From Cognataquiflexum rubidum (lineage in GTDB: Bacteria; Bacteroidota; Bacteroidia; Cytophagales; Cyclobacteriaceae), in the NCBI RefSeq assembly GCF_022538115.1, contig NZ_JAKZAL010000003.1:124001-188000 (forward strand): a DNA stretch of 64,000 nt, given 5' to 3'. This document shows positions 46,171-53,844 of the stretch, one piece after another. Within the stretch, counting starts at the first letter, position 1, and every line of letters starts with the position of its first letter. The notes beneath the pieces were generated by a model, which was given only the letters and a program-made list of their open reading frames with translations, was not told the DNA's origin and did not search any database. The translations under genes and the position numbers were made by a program.

Positions 46171-46732
46171 TGATTCTCCTTTCTTTGATTTGTTGATCGG
46201 CTATTTTTTGTTTCAATGTATTTCTTGCCCTGTTGAGTTGGGACTTAGATGTTGATTCTGTGATACCGAGAAGGTCAGCGATTTCGGCATGGCTGTATCC
46301 TTCGATGGCATAGAGGTTGAATACTGTTCTGTATCCCACCGGCAAACCCTGTATCAGGTCCATTAGCTCTGCCGTCTCCAAGTGGTTGAGTTCATAGTGA
46401 GAATCAGCCGTTTCAAGGTGACTTTCCATGTTCACTTCCATACTCAGGTTGCGGTTGTTGCGAAGGGTGAGTAAAGATTGGGTGACGACGATCCGCTTCA
46501 TCCAACCTTCGAAACTGCCCTTGGCTTCATATTGAGGTAATTTTTCAAAGATCTTCATAAAGCCTTCAATCATGACATCCTCTGCGAGATCGCGGTCTTT
46601 GACATACCGTAAGCAGATTGCAAAAAACTTTTTGGAGTAGGACTCATACAGATGCTGCTGGGCTTTTCGCTCACCCTTTAGGCAACCTTTGATGATGTCC
46701 GACTCTGTGGTAAAAGTTTTTCTAAATAACAT
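46163..46732 (-). CDS. ECF-type RNA polymerase sigma factor
   Basis: 189 residues. Region sigma2 (about 13-85) includes AICLRYVKDRDLAEDVMIEG and the -10-recognising FMKIFEKLPQYEAKGSFEGW; region sigma4 (about 125-180) is a helix-turn-helix with GYSHAEIADLLGITESTSKS. There is no sigma3 domain. It is the first gene of a five-gene operon whose later products are an anti-sigma-like protein, two outer membrane proteins and a GIN-domain protein, so it probably controls an envelope function and perhaps its own operon. Confidence 0.95.
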   Translation of the reverse strand: MLFRKTFTTESDIIKGCLKGERKAQQHLYESYSKKFFAICLRYVKDRDLAEDVMIEGFMKIFEKLPQYEAKGSFEGWMKRIVVTQSLLTLRNNRNLSMEVNMESHLETADSHYELNHLETAELMDLIQGLPVGYRTVFNLYAIEGYSHAEIADLLGITESTSKSQLNRARNTLKQKIADQQIKERRING

Positions 46733-47082
46733 TACTGTTGGCTTTCAAATAGGTAGATACAGGTTGGTAAAAATAGGTTGCACAGGAATGTGAAAAATGG
46801 TTAAAATATTTTTATAAATGTTTGAGATTAGCCTACAGACTTGGTTTAAACATAGAAAATGGAGTGTGGGTAGGTGTAAACTTCCATTTTCATTGAAAAG
46901 TGGTTATTTCTTTTGGTTACCATAGGAAGGGAAAATCAAATTAGCTAAAAAAACAAAACAGGAGTTTGCGATTTTTTTTGGTTAAGAGTCAAATACCAGA
47001 ATCTCATTTGAATGAGGCTGAAACCAATATATCCTTCTAAGATTTCGTTTGATTGATCAATGAATTTCTTTAAATTTGATCT
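46733..47082. other. Intergenic region upstream of the sigma-factor operon
   Basis: 350 bases between divergent genes; AT-rich. A TAAATTTG at 47071-47078 lies only 5 bases before the ATG of the DUF2281 gene, too near to be a standard promoter for that start. No hairpin or RNA gene recognised. Confidence 0.4.
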
Positions 47083-47286
47083 ATGACCAATATAACACTT
47101 AAGCTGAAAATCAACTCCTTGCCCAAAGAAATGAGGGATGAAGTGGCTGATTTTGTTGAATTTTTGAGCAAAAAAGCAAAGTCTAAAACTAAACTTAAAG
47201 CTCGGGAATTTGGATTTGCCAAAGGTAAAATTACGCTTTCTCCGGAATTTGATGAGCCGTTTGACGACTTTCATTTGGAAGACTAA
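47083..47286 (+). CDS. DUF2281-like orphan antitoxin
   Basis: 67 residues: MTNITLKLKINSLPKEMRDE opens a helix continued by VADFVEFLSKKAKSK, followed by a basic stretch, FGFAKGKITLSPEFDEP and a charged end. This is the DUF2281/VapB-like pattern. These are usually paired with a PIN-domain toxin gene; the following frame holds none, so it is an orphan or a remnant. Function inferred only. Confidence 0.65.
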   Translation: MTNITLKLKINSLPKEMRDEVADFVEFLSKKAKSKTKLKAREFGFAKGKITLSPEFDEPFDDFHLED

Positions 47287-47421
47287 TCATTTCACAGGCA
47301 ATATCAGAGGACTTAACTGTAATCACCCGCGACAAACTTTTTAAAATGTATGATTTAAAGCAAATCTGGAATTAACAAAACAACTAAATTGGCTGCATCC
47401 AAATAGTTGCAAACATAACCC

Positions 47422-47967
47422 ATGGGAAAAAAACTAGAACACATCACCCCTGAGTTAGCTGACTTTATCCAACAGCAGAAAATATTTTTTGTCGGTACGG
47501 CAGCCGAGGAAGGAAGGGTAAATATTTCTCCCAAAGGAACAGACACCTTCAGAGTCTTGGGGGAAAACAAAATCGTATGGCTCAACCTCACCGGCAGCGG
47601 TAATAAAACTGCCGCCCACCTCCTCAAAAACAACCGGATGACCATCATGTTTTGCGCCTTTGAAGGCAAGCCCATGATCCTGAGGTTGTATGGTACAGCT
47701 CAGATTTTTCACACTAGGGATGAAAAATTCCAAGAATATTTCCGGCTTTTCGAGGACTTTACCGGCGCAAGACAAATTATCGAAATGGATGTTGATTTGG
47801 TTCAGACTTCCTGTGGATTTGCGGTTCCCCTTATGGATTTCAAAGAGGAAAGAACAATTCTCACTAACTGGGACGACAAACAGGGAGAAGAAGGCATTAA
47901 GAATTATTGGGCAGAAAAAAACGTAAGAAGTATCGACGGCTTTGAAACCAAGATCTTTGTTGAATAA
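47422..47967 (+). CDS. Pyridoxamine 5'-phosphate oxidase-like FMN-binding protein
   Basis: 181 residues. The split-barrel FMN fold is shown by IFFVGTAAEEGRVNISPKG near the N-terminus, then WLNLTGSGNKTAAHLLKNN and IMFCAFEGKPMILRLYG. Many relatives annotated as PNPOx do not act on pyridoxamine phosphate and some reduce other substrates with F420 or FMN. No partner gene is adjacent. Substrate unknown. Confidence 0.85.
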   Translation: MGKKLEHITPELADFIQQQKIFFVGTAAEEGRVNISPKGTDTFRVLGENKIVWLNLTGSGNKTAAHLLKNNRMTIMFCAFEGKPMILRLYGTAQIFHTRDEKFQEYFRLFEDFTGARQIIEMDVDLVQTSCGFAVPLMDFKEERTILTNWDDKQGEEGIKNYWAEKNVRSIDGFETKIFVE

Positions 47968-48100
47968 GTCCCCCATTTTTCAAACCTCCGCCTAGTTCAA
48001 GTCTTCAGACTTGGACTCTCTCCATATCTGATACTTAATTATGCCAGTAGATAAGATCGCTATTTTAATTCTTGTCTGCGGACTGAAATGCCCGGTGCAT

Positions 48101-48145
48101 CCCTGCCCGACGACAGGCGGGGGTCTTCGGTCTTCCGTCCTGACT
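48101..48145. repeat. REP-like hairpin and GGTCTTCCGTCC motif
   Basis: A 7-bp stem (48101-48107 CCCTGCC with 48116-48122) is followed by TCTTCGGTCTTCCGTCC. The same motif occurs inverted at 54530-54546. Small dispersed repeat in the otherwise gene-free 296 bases before eutH. Confidence 0.5.
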
Positions 48146-48263
48146 GAAGAAGAATTTAGGGTCACTGGCAAAAAAGCCGATAATTGAATACATAATTTCC
48201 CCCATTTTTTAAATTTCCATCTCTCTTTTCTTATCTTGATTGCCTCTACTCAAACCTGCCTTT

Positions 48264-49352
48264 ATGGGAATCAATGACATCATCATCTACATCATGTTGT
48301 TTTTTATGGTGTTGGGTGCTCTGGATAAAATTTTTGGTAACAAGTACGGTCTAGGCGAAAAGTTCGACGAAGGATTTATGGCCATGGGACCGCTTAGCAT
48401 TGCGATGTTAGGGATCATTTCGATTGCTCCGGTTCTCGCGGATGTGTTGGGCAAAGCTGTCGTTCCCGTGTATTCTTTTTTGGGTGCAGATCCCGCTATG
48501 TTTGCCACAACGCTCCTCGCCAACGATATGGGCGGCTATCCCCTAGCGATGGCAATGGCGCAGACCGAGGAAGCCGGATTATTTGCCGGGCTGATATTGG
48601 GTGCCATGATGGGTCCGACGATCGTCTTTACCATTCCTGTTGCTTTGGGAATTCTCCAAAAGGAAGACCAACACTATTTCGCCTCCGGCATCATGATCGG
48701 CATGGTCACGATTCCATTGGGATGTCTTGTGGGCGGCTTGACAGCAGGTTTTTCATTGGGTATGATATTGGCCAATCTTGTCCCAATCGTAATTTTCTCC
48801 CTTCTGATTGCCGCAGGAATGTATTTTGCCCCGACCATGATGATCCGTCTTTTTGACTATTTCGGGAAAGGGCTGATGGTATTCATCACGATTTGCACGG
48901 TATTGATTGTGGTAGAGACCTTGGCCGGAATCGTGGTTATCCCCGGAATGACTCCCATCTGGGAAGGGATCAAAATTGTAGGCTCCATCGCCATTGTCCT
49001 GATAGGGGCATTTCCGATGGTGGCTTTTTTGACCAAAGTTTTCGAAAAACCGCTCTTGAAAGTAGGGCAAAGTCTCGGAATGAATACTGCCGGCGCAGCC
49101 GGAATGATCGCCACTTTGGCCAATGCTATTCCTATGCTGAATATCCTCAAAGACATGAATCCCAGAGCCAAAATCCTCAATACCGCCTTTGCTGTCAGTG
49201 CTGCTTTTGTATTGGGTGATCATCTGGGATTTACAGCAGGCGTGCAGCGTGACATGATTTTTCCGGTGATCATGGGAAAGATGACCGGAGGAATCACCGC
49301 AGTACTGCTCGCTTTAATATTGAGTAAAAGACTGATTAAAAACCACAACTGA
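48264..49352 (+). CDS. eutH: Ethanolamine permease EutH
   Basis: 362 residues from the ATG at 48264; a TTG at 48240 is rejected. About ten membrane helices with many Gly/Ala residues, among them DIIIYIMLFFMVLGALDKI and LANDMGGYPLAMAMAQ, both characteristic of EutH. It imports ethanolamine across the inner membrane. Its stop is 2 bases before the ATG of the fused ammonia-lyase, so transport and deamination are one operon. Unlike in enterobacteria, no eut microcompartment genes or EutQ/EutT/EutA are seen in the window. Confidence 0.93.
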   Translation: MGINDIIIYIMLFFMVLGALDKIFGNKYGLGEKFDEGFMAMGPLSIAMLGIISIAPVLADVLGKAVVPVYSFLGADPAMFATTLLANDMGGYPLAMAMAQTEEAGLFAGLILGAMMGPTIVFTIPVALGILQKEDQHYFASGIMIGMVTIPLGCLVGGLTAGFSLGMILANLVPIVIFSLLIAAGMYFAPTMMIRLFDYFGKGLMVFITICTVLIVVETLAGIVVIPGMTPIWEGIKIVGSIAIVLIGAFPMVAFLTKVFEKPLLKVGQSLGMNTAGAAGMIATLANAIPMLNILKDMNPRAKILNTAFAVSAAFVLGDHLGFTAGVQRDMIFPVIMGKMTGGITAVLLALILSKRLIKNHN

Positions 49353-49354
49353 AA

Positions 49355-51472
49355 ATGGAAGCCAATTCTTTATTGTCTCTTTTTGCCCAAGCCAATGCCT
49401 TCAAGGAAGGGGATTTGTTGGTCGGGGGAACCCAAGACGAACTCATCCGGGGAATCGCCCGAGGCCGGATAGCCGACCTCAGCATCGCCCAGATCGCTAA
49501 TACTGATTTTATCGAAGACAGGCTTACAGAAATTCTCTCCAAAAGTCTCAACAGAAAGGCTTTGAAAGAAATCTCCCATTTGAGGATATCTGAATTAAAG
49601 GCCATTCTCCTTTCAGAAAAAGGTTCTGATTGGGTCAAAATCTACGCAACCGGACTTCCAAGTGAAGCCATTGCCGCAGTGGTAAAGGTCATGTCAGATT
49701 CGGAATTGTCGCAGGTCGCAACAAGTATTTTTAACCCAATCCCAAATTCTTTTGGGGATTTTGGAGCAGCCATAGGTTCGGCGAGGCACTTTGGCAGCCG
49801 TATCCAACCAAACAGTCCCGGAGATGAGGAGGATGAGATTTTGCTTTCCACACTCGAAGGACTTTGTTACGGTTGTGGGGATGTGATCATCGGGCTCAAC
49901 CCCGCAAGCGACGACTTGGAGACGATCGTCTGCACAGAAAAACTCCTCCAAAACGTCGTAGAAAGGCTCCAACTTCCCACGCGCTTTTGTGTCCTTTCTG
50001 ATATGGTCAAACAAAGATCTGCCATGGCCCATACCAAAGTCGATGTGGGATTTCAAAGTCTGGCAGGCACTTCCAAAGGTTTGGAAGGGATGTTGGGCTG
50101 TGATGTGGATGAATTGTTGGATTTGTGCAGGTATTTTGATGGATTATACTTTGAGACGGGACAAGGTTCGGAGGTCACCAACGGTGCTGCGCAAGGTGTG
50201 GATATGGTGACATTGGAGGCGAGATGTTATGGCCTTGCCCGATATATCAAACAAGAAACCGGCAAATGGATGATTGTCAATGACGTGGCGGGATTTATTG
50301 GACCGGAGGTTTTCAGCACCGGCGCTCAACTCCGACGCGCGTGCCTCGAGGATACGGTTATGGCCAAACTCCATGGATTGGTGATGGGATTGGATGTGTG
50401 TTCGACTTTCCACATGGGCATCCATCCTGCCGAATTGCAGCAACTCACCACCGAGATTGTGCAACTCGCCGCCCCTGCGTACCTGATGGCAGTGGCAGGA
50501 AAAGCAGATCCCATGCTCGGCTACCTCACCACTTCTTACCGTGAGCATCCAAGGTTGAGGAAGTCTTCAGGAAAAATGGTTTCTTCAGCTTTTCAAAAGC
50601 GTATGGTTGAAATTGGTGCGTTGACTGAGGAAGGGAACACAGATCCGACTGCAGACCGCATCGCAAAGCTTTATGCCCAATACCTCAAAGCCGGAGGTGA
50701 CAAAAGAGCCAATGAAGACCTGGAACTAGAAGCCAAAAAGAAAATCAAAAACCTGCAGGAAAAAGGCTGTGACTTGGGTTATGGCGTAAGCCATCAAAAT
50801 GAAGACCCTGATTTTGTAACCAAGCGGTTAGACGGACTTTTCTCCCATGCGAGGAAAGCCCTTTTTGCAGGACTTGATGCTGCTGTGATCCGGGACTGCT
50901 GCGAATCCCCTGTCCATGTCCATACCGAATCCAAAGACCGGGAAGATTACCTTGCCCATCCGGGAAGCGGGGAAAAAATCAGTAAAGAAAGCACACAGGA
51001 ACTGATAAAATTAGCCAAAGGATTGGGTAATACTTCGAAAATCCAATTTGTCATTTCTGATGGCTTGAATGCCAATGCAGTCAGCGAACACCTCCGTCAG
51101 GTTCTTCCTGCGCTGAAGAAATCACTTTATGGAACACATTTCACCTATAGTCGGCATGACATCATTGTCCGCAACGGCAGGGTAAGGGCAGGCTATCATA
51201 TCGGTCAAATCCTGCAACCAGACCTGATTGTTCACCTGATCGGGGAGCGTCCCGGTACCGGACTTAACCAACTTTCAGCCTACATGACCTATGGTAAAAG
51301 TCCGGAAGGTTTTTCGATTTTTGATCCGGATATGGACCATAGCCTGACCACTGCTGTCTGCGGCATCCATCCCCAAGGCAAATCCCCACAATCCGCCGCC
51401 CAAGAAATCCTCCGCATCATCGCCAAAGCCATCGAGAGGAAAGGGACAGGGGTGAGGTTGGGGAAGGCGTAA
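49355..51472 (+). CDS. eutBC: Single-chain ethanolamine ammonia-lyase, EutB-EutC fusion
   Basis: 705 residues. Residues 1 to about 420 are EutB: SRIQPN gives R149 and Q151, LNPASDD gives N182, YFETGQGS gives E267 and MGLDVCS gives D347, the substrate residues of the E. coli large subunit. Residues 525-705 are EutC, with FVISDGLNANAV, LIGERPGTG (E631) and AVCGIHPQG (C669). They are joined by about 100 charged, helical residues with no EutC counterpart. The enzyme needs adenosylcobalamin and makes acetaldehyde and ammonia. Follows eutH by 2 bases. No frameshift or stop is needed, so the fusion looks real. Confidence 0.92.
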   Translation: MEANSLLSLFAQANAFKEGDLLVGGTQDELIRGIARGRIADLSIAQIANTDFIEDRLTEILSKSLNRKALKEISHLRISELKAILLSEKGSDWVKIYATGLPSEAIAAVVKVMSDSELSQVATSIFNPIPNSFGDFGAAIGSARHFGSRIQPNSPGDEEDEILLSTLEGLCYGCGDVIIGLNPASDDLETIVCTEKLLQNVVERLQLPTRFCVLSDMVKQRSAMAHTKVDVGFQSLAGTSKGLEGMLGCDVDELLDLCRYFDGLYFETGQGSEVTNGAAQGVDMVTLEARCYGLARYIKQETGKWMIVNDVAGFIGPEVFSTGAQLRRACLEDTVMAKLHGLVMGLDVCSTFHMGIHPAELQQLTTEIVQLAAPAYLMAVAGKADPMLGYLTTSYREHPRLRKSSGKMVSSAFQKRMVEIGALTEEGNTDPTADRIAKLYAQYLKAGGDKRANEDLELEAKKKIKNLQEKGCDLGYGVSHQNEDPDFVTKRLDGLFSHARKALFAGLDAAVIRDCCESPVHVHTESKDREDYLAHPGSGEKISKESTQELIKLAKGLGNTSKIQFVISDGLNANAVSEHLRQVLPALKKSLYGTHFTYSRHDIIVRNGRVRAGYHIGQILQPDLIVHLIGERPGTGLNQLSAYMTYGKSPEGFSIFDPDMDHSLTTAVCGIHPQGKSPQSAAQEILRIIAKAIERKGTGVRLGKA

Positions 51473-51571
51473 TAATGAAAAATGATGAATTATTAATGAA
51501 GAATGAAATCTGAGGAAAAATCAATTTGATGGATTGAGTTTATAAAAAATTCTTTTAGTTTTATAGGGGAT

Positions 51572-51593
51572 CTTTCCACAATATTGTGGAAAG
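51572..51593. repeat. Perfect 22-bp palindrome
   Basis: CTTTCCACAAT followed directly by its reverse complement, with no loop. It lies between eutBC and the first island gene. It could be a protein-binding site or an element end; nothing else identifies it. Confidence 0.6.
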
Positions 51594-51663
51594 CACTCTA
51601 TTTTGGAATGCTTTCTCCTATAGTAGAAAAAAGCGAAACGTTATGCGCAATTGCTGACAGACA

Positions 51664-52236
51664 ATGGACATTAAAGAAATATTAGACAGACAAAGAGAAT
51701 TATACTTAAACGACCTGCTTGACTTTTATAAAGAAAAGACAAGTGGGGTTAGAGAAATAATGCTTGAATTAAATAATGATGAAACAATAAGACAATTCAA
51801 ACTATACCGCCTCGACCATTACGACCAAGTTGATGGAGAATCTAAGCCGACCGAACTTAATTCAGACAAGTATTTGAATTTTGAACCAATCGAATATAAT
51901 TATGGCGAAATGACGATTGAGTTAAATCCATTTTATTGGAATGGTTGCGAATTTATTCTTAAGACAAATTCTCCTAAAAATGAATGGTTAATTGAATGGA
52001 TAAAAAAATGGATTGACGAAGCGGATGAAAAACAAGAGGGTTCAGATGGACTCACTGGAGTTATTCATAGCGTGACTAAACCTGAATTAAGTGCGGATAC
52101 TTCTTCGTTCTCGGTAGACTTCGGCTCAGCAGGCATTGAAGCATTTCTTGACTTAATAAATGAAATTTATCTTCAAGACATTAAATCATTGCGAATTGGT
52201 TCGTTCTCAATGATGGACGAAAGCAAAAGCGCATAA
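51664..52236 (+). CDS. Unknown cassette-like gene product
   Basis: 190 residues, acidic, without signal peptide or membrane helix. It opens MDIKEILDRQRELYLNDLLD and has an aromatic middle (IELNPFYWNGCEF; KNEWLIEWIKKWIDEAD). The C-terminal third contains TKPELSADTSSFSVDFGSA. I recognise no family. It is AT-rich, preceded at 51639-51645 by CGTTATG, and its stop codon lies at the edge of an attC-like imperfect palindrome (52231-52362), so it looks like a captured gene cassette. Function unknown. Confidence 0.7.
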   Translation: MDIKEILDRQRELYLNDLLDFYKEKTSGVREIMLELNNDETIRQFKLYRLDHYDQVDGESKPTELNSDKYLNFEPIEYNYGEMTIELNPFYWNGCEFILKTNSPKNEWLIEWIKKWIDEADEKQEGSDGLTGVIHSVTKPELSADTSSFSVDFGSAGIEAFLDLINEIYLQDIKSLRIGSFSMMDESKSA

Positions 52237-52362
52237 AACGGGTTTTGCGTTAGTGGGCGGACAGTGCGAATAGAAACATTTTGAGCAATTAATAAACGTT
52301 GGTGCTGGCAGACAGTTTTCGGTTTCAAAAGCCCACCAACACAAAGCCCGAAACCGTTATAC
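52231..52362. repeat. attC-like imperfect palindrome
   Basis: Left arm 52231-52258 (GCATAAAACGGG...TTAGTGGGC) and right arm 52331-52362 (GCCCACCAACAC...CGTTATAC) pair over most of their length with bulges; the ends are GCATAA and GTTATAC. The 132-base size, the imperfect pairing and the position on the stop codon all resemble integron attC sites. No integrase gene is in the window. Confidence 0.5.
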
Positions 52363-52439
52363 TACACTTTAGAAAAACCACCTAAGCATTTTTCTCTTTT
52401 AAATAACTTCCATGTTCCATTATTCGTTAACTTTGCAGC

Positions 52440-52805
52440 ATGGAGAAAAAAAGAACACTGATTTTCTTTAAGGATTATTTTAATGACTTTTTTGACAAGC
52501 TTCCTGAAAAGGTGAAAGGCAAGATTGATGAAGTGCTTTATATGATTATGGTTCTTGAGAGAATTCCAGCAAAGTTTTTCTCACATATGACCGCTAATGA
52601 TGGACTATATGAAATCAGGATAGAATATAGCAGCAATATCTACAGGATATTTTGCTGTTTTGATGAAGGTAATTTGGTACTTCTGTTCAATGGTTTCCAG
52701 AAGAAGTCTCAAAAGACCCCTCAGAAGGAAATTGACAAAGCATTGAAAATCAAAGCCGAGTATTTTGAAGAAAAGAATAAACAAAAGAAAAATGGAAAAA
52801 ATTAG
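52440..52805 (+). CDS. higB: HigB-type toxin (RelE/Gp49-like)
   Basis: 121 residues. The RelE-fold order is visible: FFDKLPEKVKGKIDEVLYMI helix, then FSHMTANDGLYEIRIEYSSN and IYRIFCCFDEGNLVLLFNGF, ending in a basic tail. Gp49/HigB toxins cleave mRNA on the ribosome. The toxin gene comes first and overlaps the XRE antitoxin gene by 14 bases, the inverted order typical of higBA. A TAACTTTG promoter-like motif lies at 52428-52435, just 5 bases before the ATG. Confidence 0.9.
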   Translation: MEKKRTLIFFKDYFNDFFDKLPEKVKGKIDEVLYMIMVLERIPAKFFSHMTANDGLYEIRIEYSSNIYRIFCCFDEGNLVLLFNGFQKKSQKTPQKEIDKALKIKAEYFEEKNKQKKNGKN

Positions 52806-53091
52806 CTCAGTTACAACATTTGAACAACACCTTGAAAAAAGGTACGGTCATGCTGGAGAAGAAAAAAGAATGGCTTTTGAAGCGAAAGCCAAAGCTTTTG
52901 CTATTGGTGAACTTATCAAAGAAGAGCGAAGACTTTCAAAAATGACTCAAGAACAACTCGCTACTAAAACAGGGACTAAAAAAAGCTTTATCTCGAGGAT
53001 TGAGAATGGAAAAAGTGATATTCAACTTTCAACCCTTTATCGAATATTAGAATTAGGATTAGGTAAAAAAGTCTCATTCACAATAGAATAA
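52792..53091 (+). CDS. higA: HigA-type XRE antitoxin
   Basis: 99 residues from the ATG at 52792 (MEKISSVTTFEQHLEK), inside the 3' end of higB; an ATG at 52765 is open but less likely. The C-terminal half is a Cro/C1 helix-turn-helix with RRLSKMTQEQLATKTGTKKSF and ISRIENGKSDIQLSTLYRIL. It should neutralise HigB and repress the operon. Confidence 0.9.
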   Translation: MEKISSVTTFEQHLEKRYGHAGEEKRMAFEAKAKAFAIGELIKEERRLSKMTQEQLATKTGTKKSFISRIENGKSDIQLSTLYRILELGLGKKVSFTIE

Positions 53092-53281
53092 AAGCGAAAC
53101 ACAAGATCACCTTGGATACACCGGGCGATTCATAGTAAATTGAAAGTTAAGTATCTTTAAGAAGTTAGGAGTATGCTTGAGGGATTCGACTCAATCTCAG
53201 CCTAGAAGAATATGGGTTGCGACTAGCAGTAGATTTCATTTCCACCTTTCTATCCTCACAAAATTGTAATTGATTCATATA

Positions 53282-53299
53282 TGGTGTAATTTTACACCA
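53282..53299. promoter_or_regulatory. Palindromic operator before parDE
   Basis: TGGTGTAA-TT-TTACACCA, a perfect 8-bp inverted repeat ending 13 bases before the parD start. It fits autoregulation by a ribbon-helix-helix antitoxin. Confidence 0.7.
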
Positions 53300-53312
53300 A
53301 AAAAATAAAGCT

Positions 53313-53552
53313 ATGGCAAGACAAAGTATATCTTTTTCGAAACCAAATGATGAATGGTTAAAATCCCAAATTGAAAACGAGGAATATTCAAGCAAAAGTG
53401 AACTTGTCAATGATTTGGTCAGACAGGCTAGGAAACAGCAGGCTACTATTGACTGGCTTAGGGCCAAACTAGAAAAATCCGAAAAAGATGGATTTACTAC
53501 CGATTCCAAAGAGATGATTTTAAAAGAGTCAAAGTCCAGACTCAATGGCTAA
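53313..53552 (+). CDS. parD: ParD-like ribbon-helix-helix antitoxin
   Basis: 79 residues. It starts with the RHH strand and helices MARQSISFSKPNDEWLKSQI and YSSKSELVNDLVRQARKQQ, the ParD/CC2985 pattern, followed by a charged tail that should wrap the toxin. Its stop lies 8 bases into the parE gene, so they are translated together. A palindromic operator lies upstream at 53282-53299. Confidence 0.88.
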   Translation: MARQSISFSKPNDEWLKSQIENEEYSSKSELVNDLVRQARKQQATIDWLRAKLEKSEKDGFTTDSKEMILKESKSRLNG

Positions 53553-53832
53553 TTATAGACTAAGTAACGCAGCCAAAGAGGACTTGATTCGCATCCATCA
53601 ATATGGAGTTGGAACTTTTGGTGTTTTCCAGGCTGACAAATACTTCAACGCATTTTTTGATTATTTTGAAATGATTGCCGAAAGACCCTATTCATTCGAA
53701 TCTGTAGATTATATAAGGAAAGGTTATAGAAGATGTCCTTGTGGCTCTGATACCATTTACTTTAGAATTACTGACAATGTGGTTGAGATTATGGCAATAA
53801 TTGGAATGCAGGATTTGAATAATCTACTCTAA
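53545..53832 (+). CDS. parE: ParE-like toxin
   Basis: 95 residues, RelE/ParE fold: YRLSNAAKEDLIRIHQYGV, FNAFFDYFEMIAERPY, then YRRCPCGSDTIYFRITDN and VVEIMAIIGMQD. ParE members poison DNA gyrase. The overlap with parD (8 bases) and the operator upstream make this a complete, probably functional, module. Confidence 0.9.
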   Translation: MANYRLSNAAKEDLIRIHQYGVGTFGVFQADKYFNAFFDYFEMIAERPYSFESVDYIRKGYRRCPCGSDTIYFRITDNVVEIMAIIGMQDLNNLL

Positions 53833-53844
53833 TTCATATGCATA

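Noticed and set aside
47071-47078. TAAATTTG as promoter of the DUF2281 gene
   Set aside because: It is only 5 bases before the ATG, leaving no leader; kept only as a note in the intergenic entry.
47968-48263. Cobalamin riboswitch or ethanolamine-responsive leader before eutH
   Set aside because: I looked for a B12-box-like motif and an ANTAR hairpin pair and saw neither, only REP-like hairpins.
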